DNA from: Nitrospirota bacterium
GTDB taxonomy: Bacteria > Nitrospirota > Nitrospiria > JACQBZ01
NCBI GenBank assembly: GCA_016200255.1
Contig: JACQFA010000021.1
Coordinates: 1 to 55,480, forward strand
Length of the DNA: 55,480 bases
Reading direction: 5' to 3'
Positions 23,474-35,552 of this stretch are shown in pieces. The notes under the pieces were generated by a model. It did no database searches and was not told the origin of the DNA. It saw only the letters and a program-made list of their open reading frames with translations. Every line of letters begins with the position of its first letter. Within the stretch, counting starts at the first letter, position 1. The position numbers and the translations under genes were made by a program.

Positions 23474-24538
23474 TTAGTCGGGTTTCGGGCCCGGGGCCGT
23501 TTCCCGGACGACCGCGTCGCGAATTTTCAGAAGCACCGTCTCCAGCACCAGTGCGTGATTGAGGTTCCGGGTCGAGGCCCGTTTCAAGAGATGGATCAGC
23601 GTCAAGATTTCCAGCAATTGATCCGTTGAGACGGCGCGGCCCCAGGCCGAGATCCGGTCGGGGATGTCCTGATTGATCAGAAGCGACGGTTCGGGCGTGT
23701 GCCGGCCGATCAGAACGTCGCGAAGCCAGATCTCGATCGTATCCAGTGTTTTGTAAAGCTGCTCCTGCGATGAGGCCAGCTCCTCCGGTTCATTGAACAG
23801 CTCGGCGAGATCTTCAAGATGATTTTTTGAAAGTGCATCCAGCACACGGTCCCGCTCTTCCTTCAAGGAATCCGGATCGGCCTCGGCCGCGATTCCGATC
23901 TTTCCCATCGCCAGCGTGCTCAGAAGAAGCGCCTCTTTCAATCCGATGCCCCGTTGTTTCTGGAGCCACGGCGATAGTTCATCCGGGGGCGGCGGGCTGA
24001 ACCGGACGGACTGGCAGCGGGACAGAACGGTCGGCAGCAGGGCTTGAGGCCGCGCCGTGATCAGGATCAGCGTGCTGTGATCGGGCGGCTCTTCCAGCGT
24101 TTTCAGGAAACTGTTCGCCGCTTCGGGATTCATGGCATCGGCCTCGTCCATGATAAACCATTTCCGTGACCCGACCAGCGGTTTAAAAGCGATGGCATCC
24201 TGAAGCTCGCGAATTTGTCCGATCTTGATCTGCGCTCCGTCCGGGCCGATGAAATGAATATCCGGATGACTTCCGGAATCCACGGCATGACAGGAACTGC
24301 ATTGATCGCAGGAGGAAAGGGCCGGCCGCCCGGAGGCCTGTCCGGTCTTCAGGCGGCTGCAGAGGGCGGCTTTGGCAAAGGCCACGGCCGTCAGAAATTT
24401 TCCGATATGGGACTCGCCGTGAAATAAATAGGCATGCGCAATCCGGCCGCTCGCGATCGCGGCCGTCAGCACGGCCTTGGGATGGGCATGGCCCAGGATT
24501 GTTTCGAAGGACGTCTCAAAGGAACGTTCGGTCGACAT
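23474..24538 (-). CDS. holB: DNA polymerase III clamp-loader subunit delta'
   Basis: This 354-residue AAA+ protein helps open and load the sliding clamp. It starts with 'ILGHAHPKAVLTAAIASGRIAHAYLFHGESHIGKFLTAVAFAKA', a P-loop-like segment that lacks the full GKS/T motif, as in HolB. It has a Cys zinc module around 'CDQCSSCH', the 'GQIRELQDAIAFKPLVGSRKWFIMDEADAMNPEAANSFLKTLEEPPDHSTLILITARPQALLPTVLSRCQSVRF' block (given only as landmarks), and a C-terminal helical collar. tmk lies 18 nt upstream and metG 16 nt downstream, a common grouping. Confidence 0.93.
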   Translation of the reverse strand: MSTERSFETSFETILGHAHPKAVLTAAIASGRIAHAYLFHGESHIGKFLTAVAFAKAALCSRLKTGQASGRPALSSCDQCSSCHAVDSGSHPDIHFIGPDGAQIKIGQIRELQDAIAFKPLVGSRKWFIMDEADAMNPEAANSFLKTLEEPPDHSTLILITARPQALLPTVLSRCQSVRFSPPPPDELSPWLQKQRGIGLKEALLLSTLAMGKIGIAAEADPDSLKEERDRVLDALSKNHLEDLAELFNEPEELASSQEQLYKTLDTIEIWLRDVLIGRHTPEPSLLINQDIPDRISAWGRAVSTDQLLEILTLIHLLKRASTRNLNHALVLETVLLKIRDAVVRETAPGPKPD

Positions 24539-24556
24539 CAGGATTCTCTCAAAGGT

Positions 24557-25189
24557 TCACGGCCGCGCGTCCTTCAGCCGGCGATCGACGATCGTTTGAA
24601 TATCGCGGGCCACGGCCGCCGGATCTCGGGAGGCTTTCACGATCCGGATCCGTTTCCGGTTCATCCGGGCCAGCCGGAGATAGCCACGCCGGACGCGTTC
24701 ATGAAATTCATGCTTCTCGCGGTCGAGACGGTTGCTCCTCCCGCGCTCCCGCACGCGGGCCAGTCCCACGCGGACATCCAGGTCGAGCAGCAGCGTCAGG
24801 TCCGGCGAAATCCCCTTGGCGGCATAGTCCACCGCGTTACGGACAATTTTCATCTCGAGCCGTCGTCCGAAACCCTGGTAGGCCAGCGTCGCATCCGAGA
24901 AGCGGTCGCACAGAACGACTTTTCCTTTTTTCAATGCGGGCAGGATGACCTCTTCGAGATGCTGGGTCCGGCTGGCGAGGTAGAGGAAGAGTTCGGCCCG
25001 GGGATCCAGTCCGTGATTCCGAACGCTCAACAGGATTTTCCGGATCTGCTCTCCGAAACGGGTTCCGCCCGGCTCGCGCGTGATAACAACCGCATGGCCG
25101 AGTCGGGTCAGGCGGCGGGCCAGAATTCGGATCTGGGTGCTTTTGCCGCTGCCCTCGGTGCCCTCAAAGGTGATGAAAAGACCGCGCAT
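24557..25189 (-). CDS. tmk: Thymidylate kinase
   Basis: The enzyme phosphorylates dTMP to dTDP. The 210-residue sequence has the P-loop 'FEGTEGSGKST' (8-18), the DR-type motif 'ITREPGGT', 'CDRFSDATLAYQGFGR' with the catalytic and substrate-binding residues, and the lid region 'LARVRERGRSNRLDREKHEFHERVRRGYLRLA'. The order tmk-holB is standard in many bacteria. An AAA ATPase gene precedes it by about 42 nt. Confidence 0.95.
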   Translation of the reverse strand: MRGLFITFEGTEGSGKSTQIRILARRLTRLGHAVVITREPGGTRFGEQIRKILLSVRNHGLDPRAELFLYLASRTQHLEEVILPALKKGKVVLCDRFSDATLAYQGFGRRLEMKIVRNAVDYAAKGISPDLTLLLDLDVRVGLARVRERGRSNRLDREKHEFHERVRRGYLRLARMNRKRIRIVKASRDPAAVARDIQTIVDRRLKDARP

Positions 25190-25231
25190 GTCTGAACGAT
25201 TCTTGCCCTTGGACTATCGCAGGGTCGGACC

Positions 25232-27163
25232 CTACGCGAGTTGGATGAGATGATCGCCCTCTCGATTCGGGTAGGCGACCGATGAGAGCAAAAGAACCTG
25301 ACCATTCTGCGCGATTTCCCGTAAAATGTCCAGAACCTTCTGCTGGTGCGGCAGATCCAGGGCGGGCAGCGGATGGTCGAGCAGGAGCGGAAACGGGTGG
25401 GACGGGGAAAGAATCCGGGCGACGGCGAGTTGAAGGGCGAGATGGTAAAGATCCCGCTGGCCCGAACTCAGGGCCGTCCACGGGATCGGCGATTTTGCGG
25501 AGGAGAGCAGTACCGGCATCATCTCCTCATTCAGGCTCATCTCGGTTTCGGGCCGGCCACCCAGTTTTTCGATCAGCCGGGTCATCGCAGCCTTCAGGTC
25601 CGGAAGACGTCCGAGCAGGACGGAACGGACGGGGGTCGCTTGGAGTCCGGCCCGCAACGGCGGCGACAGGAACTGAAACAACCGGTCGTCCGGAACTGTC
25701 TCGCCCGCAACGACCGTTTTTGAAAATGGATTGAGGTTCGACATCGGATCGGCCGATGGAGGCGCGGCCAGATCCCGCTCCAGGCCGCGGACTTCTTCCT
25801 GGATCAGATAGAGATCGGAGGGCAGCGACGAGGAGGCCTTGAGTTTGGATTCGATCTGGGCCATCTGTCCCGCCGCGGCGTCCACGTCCTGCTGCAGTTC
25901 CTCGATCGTTTTTGGGCCGAGAAACTGCTTCCGCTCCGACTCCAATTGACGCCGGGCCGAACTGAACTGCTCATGGGTCCTGATCTTTTCCTTGAGACTC
26001 GGGATATCCGCGCTGCTGGTTTTCTTCAGCATCTCGGCGCACGCGGCGTTTCCCTTTTTGAAGGCGGCCTCGACGCGCAGTCGTTGCCGGTCGGTCTCGC
26101 GGATCATCTTCTCGATCCCCCTCCGTTTGTTCAATTTTATAAAATCGAGAAAGCCGGCGTACCCCATCGATCCGACGCCGGCCAGCAGGACCGGCATCAA
26201 GAGTTGCCGGTATAGACCTTCCAGGCTGAGCACCGATAGAAGAACGAGCGCGGTCAGGGTCAGGACCCCGCCGGCGATAAAAAACTTGTTCAGAAAAATC
26301 GGCTGACTCGGAATGGCAAGGAGATCCTGCTTTAAAAATTCCTCCTTCTCCGTAATGGAGGCCAATTGCTCGATTTTAAGATGCTCCTGTTGTTCGGCGC
26401 TTTCCAGAACAAGGTGATAATCCTCCGGAATGATTTTCAGTGATTCGAATTCCGCCGCCTGGTGATCAAGCCGGGCCAGCTCGGCCGTCTTCTCCGTGGC
26501 CGACTTCAGCCGGCGCTTCGCTTCGGCCGAGCGGGATTGGAGGTCGGAGAGTTGATCTTCCATTGCGGCCAGTTGTTCGCCCTTGTCGAGAAGCTCTTTG
26601 AGTTCCTCCAGTCTTTTTTGCTTTTTTGCGCGGTTGTGGGGGAGCGTTTTCGTTTCGGCCGGGGAGTTGAAGGCCGGTGACGGAACGGGCGCGGACAAAG
26701 CGGCTTCCGGCCGGACTGTTTCAGCGGTGCGCGCCGAGGGCATCCAGGCCGCTTTCATCGAAAACAGTCCTTCGAGCGCGGTTCGCGGCAGGCCGCCGGT
26801 TTCCTCCGTCAGGAATTTTGTGATCGGCTCTTCATCCTGTGTTGTGACATGAAATTTTTTGGAGGCGTTCAGCTCGGCCAAGCTGCTTTTACGGCGGTTG
26901 AAATCACGGATGAGGCGGTGGATCTCGCCGTTCTTGGTCTTGAAAATCAACGCGGCCTGACAAGTGTCGGCGCTTTTTGGGGGGTTGAGCGATTCCTGCG
27001 GCGTATCCGAGATCGGCGAGAGGACGGCGAATAGGATGTTTCGCACGGTACTTTTGCCGCTGCCGTTGCCGCCCTGGATCAGATTCAGTCCGGGTTTGAA
27101 TGCGAGACGGGTGAGTTGTGTGAAATTTCTGATGCCGTAAAGGGCCAGTTCCAAAAAGACCAC
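25232..27163 (-). CDS. YhaN-like AAA ATPase with membrane hairpin in coiled coil
   Basis: The 643-residue protein is SMC/RecF/Rad50-like. Walker A is 'GGNGSGKST' (31-39) after 'LIQ', and the N-terminal half of the head ends in a coiled coil (~180-270). Two hydrophobic helices follow ('FFIAGGVLTLTALVLLSVLS' and 'LLMPVLLAGVGSMGYAGFLDF'). A second coiled coil precedes the C-terminal head with signature 'SSGQRDLYHLALQLAVAR' and 'FPLLLDHPLPALDLPHQQKVLDIL'. A transmembrane hairpin inside the coiled coil is also seen in YhaN. Walker B ends in Asp-His rather than Asp-Asp/Glu. It heads the tmk-holB-metG operon; no SbcD/YhaM-like nuclease partner is adjacent. Confidence 0.75.
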   Translation of the reverse strand: MVFLELALYGIRNFTQLTRLAFKPGLNLIQGGNGSGKSTVRNILFAVLSPISDTPQESLNPPKSADTCQAALIFKTKNGEIHRLIRDFNRRKSSLAELNASKKFHVTTQDEEPITKFLTEETGGLPRTALEGLFSMKAAWMPSARTAETVRPEAALSAPVPSPAFNSPAETKTLPHNRAKKQKRLEELKELLDKGEQLAAMEDQLSDLQSRSAEAKRRLKSATEKTAELARLDHQAAEFESLKIIPEDYHLVLESAEQQEHLKIEQLASITEKEEFLKQDLLAIPSQPIFLNKFFIAGGVLTLTALVLLSVLSLEGLYRQLLMPVLLAGVGSMGYAGFLDFIKLNKRRGIEKMIRETDRQRLRVEAAFKKGNAACAEMLKKTSSADIPSLKEKIRTHEQFSSARRQLESERKQFLGPKTIEELQQDVDAAAGQMAQIESKLKASSSLPSDLYLIQEEVRGLERDLAAPPSADPMSNLNPFSKTVVAGETVPDDRLFQFLSPPLRAGLQATPVRSVLLGRLPDLKAAMTRLIEKLGGRPETEMSLNEEMMPVLLSSAKSPIPWTALSSGQRDLYHLALQLAVARILSPSHPFPLLLDHPLPALDLPHQQKVLDILREIAQNGQVLLLSSVAYPNREGDHLIQLA

Positions 27164-27225
27164 GGAGGCTCCTGTTCAATGGTTAATTATCATACTGAAG
27201 CTTTGTAAAAAATGCAAATAAGCGC

Positions 27226-27254
27226 TTGCAACGATTAAGGAAAATGGGTATTAT
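27226..27254 (+). promoter_or_regulatory. Sigma70-type promoter for glmU-glmS operon
   Basis: TTGCAA (27226-27231) and TATTAT (27249-27254) are 17 nt apart in the divergent region between the AAA ATPase gene and glmU. The leader to ATG 27365 is about 100 nt. Confidence 0.55.
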
Positions 27255-27364
27255 TAAGCATTCCGGATGATGAATACGATGAATCTTCAGGTGCACGGCA
27301 TCAAACATTATGATATCACAACTTTTTGGATTGTAAACTCGATCCGGATCGAAAGGCGGCGAAG

Positions 27365-28750
27365 ATGACGATCGCCACCGTGATCCTGGCCGCGGGCCAG
27401 GGAAAGCGGATGAAATCGAAGCGGGCCAAGGTACTCCATCCGATCGCCGGCCGGCCGATGATCCTCTATTCCGTGGAAACGGCAAGGCAATTGCCGTCCG
27501 ACAGGATTATTGTCGTTGTGGCGCATCAAGCCGAAGCGGTGAAGTCGGTCCTGGAAGCCCGGCCGGTCGAGATCGTTCATCAAGGCCGACTTCTGGGCAC
27601 CGGTCACGCGGTTCTTCAAACGCAGCCGGCGCTGGCCGATTTCAAAGGGCCGGTCCTGATTCTGAACGGGGACGTCCCGTTGATCGCGGTCGAGACGCTT
27701 CAGTCCATGCTGAAGCTCCACCGGGATCAGGGCGCCGATCTGACGCTTCTGACCGCGACGTTTCCGAATCCGGAGGGGTACGGTCGCGTGATCCGCGATC
27801 CCGACGGCGATCCGATCGCTGTCATCGAAGAGGCCGATGCGACGCCGGTCCAGCGTGGGGTCCGGGAAGTCAATACCGGTTTTTATCTGGTCAACGCCCC
27901 GTTCCTTTTTGAGGTTTTAAAAGAACTGAAATCGGACAATGCACAGAAGGAATATTATCTGACCGATATCATCGGGGCCGCGGTCCGTACGGGCCGGAAG
28001 CTATGCACGGTTTCGGCGCGGGATACGGACGAAGTGACGGGGATCAATTCCCGCGCCGATCTAGCCTTAATCGAGAAGGCGATCGCCCGACGGATTGCCG
28101 GGCGGCATATGCGGGAGGGCGTCACACTGCTGGATCCCGAAACGACCTGGATCGAGGCCGATGTGACGATCGGGCGTGACACGGTTATTTATCCGGGCGT
28201 CCGGATCGAGGGCGCGAGCCGGATCGGGGAGGATTGCGTGATCCATTCCCACACCCGGATTTCGAACTGCCGATTAGGAACCGGCGTGACGGTAAGGGAT
28301 TCCTGCGTGCTGGCCGAATCGGTGATCGAGGACGGCGCCGCGGTCGGGCCGTTTGCCCATCTGCGTTCCGGAACGGTGCTGCACAAAGGGGCCAGGGTCG
28401 GTAACTTTGTGGAAACGAAGAAAACCGAATTGGGCGAGGGATCCAAGGCGAACCACCTGACCTATTTGGGGGATGCCGTCATCGGAAAAGAGGTGAACAT
28501 CGGCGCCGGCACAATCACCTGTAATTATGACGGGTTGAACAAACACCGGACGGTGATCGAGGATGACGTTTTTGTTGGAAGCGATACACAGTTCGTCGCG
28601 CCGGTCCGGATCGGCCGCGGCGCGGTGATCGGGGCCGGCTCCACGATCACGAAGGATGTGCCGCCGGATTCTTTGGCGATCAGCCGGGTCCCGCAGGAAA
28701 TCAAGAAAGACTGGGCGAAACGAAAGAAAAAGGTAAAGGGAAAAAGGTAA
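27365..28750 (+). CDS. glmU: Bifunctional GlcNAc-1-P uridylyltransferase/acetyltransferase
   Basis: The enzyme makes UDP-GlcNAc from glucosamine-1-P, acetyl-CoA and UTP, feeding peptidoglycan and lipid A. The 461-residue product has the N-terminal pyrophosphorylase signature 'LAAGQGKRMKSKRAKVLHPIAGRPM', 'LLGTGHAVLQ', 'LNGDVPLI', and a C-terminal left-handed beta-helix with 'VGNFVETKKTELGEGSKANHLTYLGDA' and 'NIGAGTITCNYDG.NK'. Both domains are complete. ATG 27365 is chosen because the sequence upstream is not native. glmS follows after 11 nt. Confidence 0.96.
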   Translation: MTIATVILAAGQGKRMKSKRAKVLHPIAGRPMILYSVETARQLPSDRIIVVVAHQAEAVKSVLEARPVEIVHQGRLLGTGHAVLQTQPALADFKGPVLILNGDVPLIAVETLQSMLKLHRDQGADLTLLTATFPNPEGYGRVIRDPDGDPIAVIEEADATPVQRGVREVNTGFYLVNAPFLFEVLKELKSDNAQKEYYLTDIIGAAVRTGRKLCTVSARDTDEVTGINSRADLALIEKAIARRIAGRHMREGVTLLDPETTWIEADVTIGRDTVIYPGVRIEGASRIGEDCVIHSHTRISNCRLGTGVTVRDSCVLAESVIEDGAAVGPFAHLRSGTVLHKGARVGNFVETKKTELGEGSKANHLTYLGDAVIGKEVNIGAGTITCNYDGLNKHRTVIEDDVFVGSDTQFVAPVRIGRGAVIGAGSTITKDVPPDSLAISRVPQEIKKDWAKRKKKVKGKR

Positions 28751-28761
28751 AAGCAAAAAAT

Positions 28762-30591
28762 ATGTGCGGAATCATCGGCTATATCGGAAATAAAGAGGTC
28801 GTCCCCGTTCTGATCGAAGGACTCCGGCGTCTGGAGTACCGGGGTTATGACTCAGCCGGGATCGCCTATCTCCAGAACGGTCGCATCGAAGTCCGGCGGT
28901 CGGTCGGTAAACTGGTAAACCTTGAAACGGCGCTTAAAGGGACTGGCTCCTCCGGCCGTATCGGGATCGGTCACACGCGGTGGGCCACCCATGGAAGGCC
29001 GTCGGAGGAGAATGCCCATCCTCACCGGGTGGGACCGCTGGTCCTGGTGCACAACGGCATTATCGAGAATTATCTGATGCTCAAACATCAACTGGAGTCG
29101 GAGGGACGGACATTTCAGTCCGAAACCGACACCGAAGTGATCGTTCATCTGATCGATCGGCAGAGGAGCCGCGGTAAAGCGTTCGAGGAGGCCGTCCGTT
29201 CGGCCTTGAAAGAGGTTCGCGGCGCCTATGCCATTTGTGTCCTTTCCGAAAAGGACCCGGAGACTCTGATCGCGGCCCGGAATGGCTGTCCGCTGGTGGC
29301 GGGTCTGGCCGACGGGCAGTATTTCGTGGCCTCGGATATTCCGGCCATTCTGAATCATACGCGGGACATCCTCTTTCTAGAGGACGGGGAGATGGCCGTC
29401 TTGACGCCGAAGGGGATCGCGGTCAAGGACATGGCCGGTCGGCCCAAGGAAAAAAAGATCGAGACGGTTTCCTGGAATCCGGTCATGGCCGAGCGGGGCG
29501 GCTACAAACACTTTATGCTGAAGGAGATCCATGAGCAGCCCCAGGCCGTTCTCGACACTTTCCGCGGCCGCGTTTTCCTCGAGAAGGATGAGGTAATTCT
29601 TCCCGATATCGGACTGACGCCCTCGGATTTGGAGGAACTGCGCAAAATATCTCTCGTCGCCTGCGGAACCTCGTGGCATGCCGCGTTGATCGGAAAGTTC
29701 GTGATCGAGGAACTGGCCCGTATTCCGGTCGAGGTAGACATCGGTTCCGAATTCCGGTACCGGAACCCGATTTTGGACCGTCAGTCCCTGCTGGTCGCGA
29801 TCTCCCAGTCGGGTGAGACGGCCGATACGCTTGCGGCTGTTAAAGAAGCCAGGGGCAAGGGCGCGCGGGTCGTTTCGATCTGCAACGTGGTCGGAAGCAC
29901 GATGGCCCGGGAGTCCCAGGGCGTGCTCTATACTCATGCGGGTCCTGAAATCGGCGTGGCGGCGACGAAAACCTTCACGGCCCAGTTGACGGCGCTCTAC
30001 CTGCTGGCCTTCCAGATTGGGACCGTTCGAAAGATCTTGAGCCCGTCCCGCGCCACCAAGCTTTTGGAAGACCTCCAGCATCTTCCGCATCTGATCGAGG
30101 AGACCTTGAAACAAGACGCGGTGATTTCCGAGCTGGCAAAACATTTCTTCAAACACCGGGATTTTCTGTTTCTGGGTCGCGGAATCAATTATCCGATCGC
30201 GCTCGAGGGCGCGTTGAAATTAAAGGAGCTGTCCTATATCCATGCCGAGGGTTACCCGGCGGGCGAGATGAAGCACGGCCCGATCGCTTTGATTGATGAA
30301 AACATGCCGGTCGTGGTACTGGCGCCGAAGGACGGGGTTTACGAAAAGGTGATCAGCAACGTGATGGAAGTAAAAGCACGGGGCGGAATTATCATCGCCG
30401 TGGCCGAGGAAGGCGACCGGGAGATCGGCACGAAGACGGTTCATGTGATCCGGGTTCCCTCCGCACCTCCTTTGCTGACGCCGATCGTGCTTTCGATCCC
30501 GATGCAGCTCCTGGCCTATCACATCGCCGTCCTCCGCGGCTGCGATGTGGACCAGCCGCGGAACCTGGCCAAGAGTGTGACGGTGGAGTGA
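28762..30591 (+). CDS. glmS: Glutamine-fructose-6-phosphate aminotransferase
   Basis: The enzyme makes glucosamine-6-phosphate from fructose-6-P and glutamine. The 609-residue sequence begins MCGIIGYIGN with the catalytic Cys2 glutaminase, followed by 'HTRWATHGRPSEENAHPH'. Two SIS domains follow ('VACGTSWHAALIGKFVIEELARIPVEVDIGSEFRYR' and 'FLGRGINYPIALEGALKLKELSYIHAEGYPAGEMKHGPIALI' as landmarks), and it ends in 'PRNLAKSVTVE'. No glmS ribozyme is evident in the 11-nt gap. It sits with glmU for the same pathway. Confidence 0.97.
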   Translation: MCGIIGYIGNKEVVPVLIEGLRRLEYRGYDSAGIAYLQNGRIEVRRSVGKLVNLETALKGTGSSGRIGIGHTRWATHGRPSEENAHPHRVGPLVLVHNGIIENYLMLKHQLESEGRTFQSETDTEVIVHLIDRQRSRGKAFEEAVRSALKEVRGAYAICVLSEKDPETLIAARNGCPLVAGLADGQYFVASDIPAILNHTRDILFLEDGEMAVLTPKGIAVKDMAGRPKEKKIETVSWNPVMAERGGYKHFMLKEIHEQPQAVLDTFRGRVFLEKDEVILPDIGLTPSDLEELRKISLVACGTSWHAALIGKFVIEELARIPVEVDIGSEFRYRNPILDRQSLLVAISQSGETADTLAAVKEARGKGARVVSICNVVGSTMARESQGVLYTHAGPEIGVAATKTFTAQLTALYLLAFQIGTVRKILSPSRATKLLEDLQHLPHLIEETLKQDAVISELAKHFFKHRDFLFLGRGINYPIALEGALKLKELSYIHAEGYPAGEMKHGPIALIDENMPVVVLAPKDGVYEKVISNVMEVKARGGIIIAVAEEGDREIGTKTVHVIRVPSAPPLLTPIVLSIPMQLLAYHIAVLRGCDVDQPRNLAKSVTVE

Positions 30592-30596
30592 GATGG

Positions 30597-30893
30597 ATGA
30601 AACTCGGTAAAGAAGAAGTGGAGCATGTGGCGAAGCTGGCGCGGCTGGCGGTGAGTGAAGAGGAGAAGGAGGCCTTCAGCCGCCAATTGTCAGAAATCCT
30701 TACATACATCGGAAAACTGAACGAGCTGGATACGTCCAAGGTCGAGCCGACCTCGCATGTGCTGGACCTGAGCAACGTGTTTCGGGACGACATCGTCAGT
30801 GAAAGTCTGCCGGCGGCGGATGTGCTGGCTAATGCGCCGGATCGCGAGAGCGATCATTTCCGCGTGCCTAAAATTATCGAGGAAAGGGTGTAG
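30597..30893 (+). CDS. gatC: Asp-tRNA(Asn)/Glu-tRNA(Gln) amidotransferase subunit C
   Basis: The 98-residue subunit stabilises GatA-GatB. It matches the family: '[77 protein letters not shown]...[10 protein letters not shown]' (landmarks only). ATG 30597 follows GGAGTGAG that overlaps the glmS stop; an in-frame GTG at 30588 is less likely. panD follows after only 2 nt, between gatC and gatA. Confidence 0.93.
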   Translation: MKLGKEEVEHVAKLARLAVSEEEKEAFSRQLSEILTYIGKLNELDTSKVEPTSHVLDLSNVFRDDIVSESLPAADVLANAPDRESDHFRVPKIIEERV

Positions 30894-30895
30894 CG

Positions 30896-31252
30896 ATGCT
30901 GCGATCGATGTTGCGTTCCAAAATCCACCGTGCGACCGTGACGGACGCCAATCTGGATTACGAGGGCAGCCTAACGGTGGATGAAAATCTGCTGGAGGCG
31001 GCCGGGATCCTGCCCTACGAGCAGGTGATGGTTTCCAACATCAACAACGGGGAACGGTTCGAGACCTACGTGATTCCGTCCGGAAAACGCGGGAGCGGGG
31101 TGATCTGCCTGAACGGTCCGACCGCGCGAAAAGGCGTGATCGGCGACCGGGTCGTGATCTTCTGTTATGAATATTTCAACGAGCAGGAGCTCCGAACCTA
31201 TAAACCGATCATCATCAAAGTGGACGACAAAAACAGGCTCATTAAAAAATAG
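30896..31252 (+). CDS. panD: Aspartate 1-decarboxylase
   Basis: PanD makes beta-alanine for pantothenate and CoA. The 118-residue proenzyme has the self-cleavage site Gly24-Ser25 ('DYEGSLTVD'), which gives the pyruvoyl group. It also keeps '[16 protein letters not shown]' at the start, '[10 protein letters not shown]', 'GAA/GPTAR.G..GD.VIIF'-type residues and a normal length. It lies inside the gatCAB cluster (2 nt after gatC, 7 nt before gatA) rather than with panB/panC, which are absent from the window. Confidence 0.95.
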   Translation: MLRSMLRSKIHRATVTDANLDYEGSLTVDENLLEAAGILPYEQVMVSNINNGERFETYVIPSGKRGSGVICLNGPTARKGVIGDRVVIFCYEYFNEQELRTYKPIIIKVDDKNRLIKK

Positions 31253-31259
31253 AGGTGTT

Positions 31260-32720
31260 GTGAACCCGACTCCGCTCACCATCCATGAGCTTCATGAGCA
31301 GCTGAAAAATCACAAGACCACCTCCCGGGAATTGACCCGGCGTGTCCTCGATCGTATCCGATCGGTCGAGCCGAAGATTCATGCCTACCGAACCGTGACG
31401 GAAGAGTCGGCCATGGCCCAGGCCGAGGCGGCCGACCAATGGCTTCAGTCACCCCGGCCGGTTCATCCGCTGACGGGCATCCCGATCGCTTTGAAGGACA
31501 ATCTCTGCACGAAGGGAATCCGGACGACCTGTTCGTCAAAAATCCTTGAAAATTTCATTCCGCCCTATGACGCGACGGTGGTCCAGCGCTTAAAAGAATC
31601 CGGCGCGGTCATCATCGGCAAGACGAACATGGACGAATTCGCAATGGGTTCCTCGACTGAAAACTCGGCCTTCGGTCTGACGGCCAATCCGTGGGACGTG
31701 AACCGGATCCCCGGCGGGTCGTCCGGAGGATCGGCCGCGGCCGTGGCCGCGGATGCCTGCATTGCGGCGCTGGGCTCAGACACGGGCGGTTCGATCCGAC
31801 AGCCGGCCGCGATGTGCGGGGTCGTCGGCTTGAAGCCCACCTACGGCCGGGTCTCGCGATACGGCCTGGTGGCCTTTGCCTCGTCCCTGGACCAGATCGG
31901 TTCGATCACGAAGGACGTGACCGACTGCGCCCTCATGATGGACGCGATTGCCGGACATGATTCATACGATTCCACATCGGCCGATATTCCAACCCCGGAT
32001 TATGCCCGGGCGCTGAACCGGAATTTAAACGGACTCCGGATCGGAATTCCAAGGGAATATTTCATCGACGGGACGGATCCCGAGGTGCTGCACGCGGTCC
32101 GGGAGGCGATTCACGCCATGGAAAAACTCGGGGCGAAGACCCGCGAGGTCCGTCTCACTCATACGGAATATGCCGTGGCGACCTATTATATTCTGGCGAC
32201 GGCCGAGGCCGGCTCCAACCTTGCGCGCTACGACGGCGTGAAGTACGGCTACCGGGCAAAACCGACGAAGGATTTGCTTGAAATGTACATGAAGACGCGG
32301 CAGACCGGCTTCGGGCCCGAGGTCAAGCGCCGGATCATGCTCGGGACCTATGCGCTTTCGTCCGGTTATTATGATGCCTACTACCGGAAGGCGCAATGCG
32401 TGAGGACACTGATCAAGGGGGATTTTGACGAGGCCTTCAAGCAGGTGGATGTGATCGTCACCCCGACCGCCCCCACGGCGGCCTTCAAGATCGGCGAGAA
32501 GACACAGGACCCGCTCCAGATGTATCTGTCGGACATCTTCACGATTTCGGTCAATATCGCCGGTATTCCGGCGCTCTCGATGCCGTGCGGTTTTACGAAA
32601 ACGGGTCTGCCAATCGGGCTGCAGATCATGGGCCGTCCGTTTGCGGAGGAGGCCGTCCTCCAGGCCGCCTACGCCTACGAGCAGGCGACCGAGTGGCATA
32701 AACGAAAACCAAACATTTAA
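31260..32720 (+). CDS. gatA: Asp-tRNA(Asn)/Glu-tRNA(Gln) amidotransferase subunit A
   Basis: GatA is the glutaminase (amidase-signature) subunit that supplies ammonia for converting Glu-tRNA(Gln) or Asp-tRNA(Asn). Using GTG 31260 as start, the Ser-cis-Ser-Lys triad is Lys79 ('ALKDN'), Ser154 ('GGSSGGS') and Ser178 ('DTGGSIR'), the numbering known from Staphylococcus GatA. The 486-residue length is normal. AGAGG lies 4 nt before the start. The frame is open further upstream into panD, but with non-native sequence. Confidence 0.96.
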   Translation: MNPTPLTIHELHEQLKNHKTTSRELTRRVLDRIRSVEPKIHAYRTVTEESAMAQAEAADQWLQSPRPVHPLTGIPIALKDNLCTKGIRTTCSSKILENFIPPYDATVVQRLKESGAVIIGKTNMDEFAMGSSTENSAFGLTANPWDVNRIPGGSSGGSAAAVAADACIAALGSDTGGSIRQPAAMCGVVGLKPTYGRVSRYGLVAFASSLDQIGSITKDVTDCALMMDAIAGHDSYDSTSADIPTPDYARALNRNLNGLRIGIPREYFIDGTDPEVLHAVREAIHAMEKLGAKTREVRLTHTEYAVATYYILATAEAGSNLARYDGVKYGYRAKPTKDLLEMYMKTRQTGFGPEVKRRIMLGTYALSSGYYDAYYRKAQCVRTLIKGDFDEAFKQVDVIVTPTAPTAAFKIGEKTQDPLQMYLSDIFTISVNIAGIPALSMPCGFTKTGLPIGLQIMGRPFAEEAVLQAAYAYEQATEWHKRKPNI

Positions 32721-32737
32721 TTTCAAATTTGAAATTT
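32720..32737. repeat. AT-rich 18-bp perfect palindrome between gatA and gatB
   Basis: AATTTCAAATTTGAAATT is its own reverse complement and begins at the last base of the gatA stop. A further copy of the half-site (GAAATTTGAG) overlaps its right end. It could be an operator or a short dispersed repeat. No U-tract follows, so it is not a terminator. Confidence 0.5.
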
Positions 32738-32771
32738 GAGATTACTGTGAAATTAAGATTGCGAGAATAAA

Positions 32772-35530
<2,759 letters not shown>

Positions 35531-35552
35531 CTTAAAACCGAGAACTTTCTCT

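Noticed and set aside
27326..27364. Upstream extension of glmU
   Set aside because: The 13 extra residues are not part of the GlmU fold, which starts right at ATG 27365.
28751..28761. glmS ribozyme upstream of glmS
   Set aside because: The gap to glmU is only 11 nt, and the ribozyme would have to lie within glmU; no such structure was recognisable.
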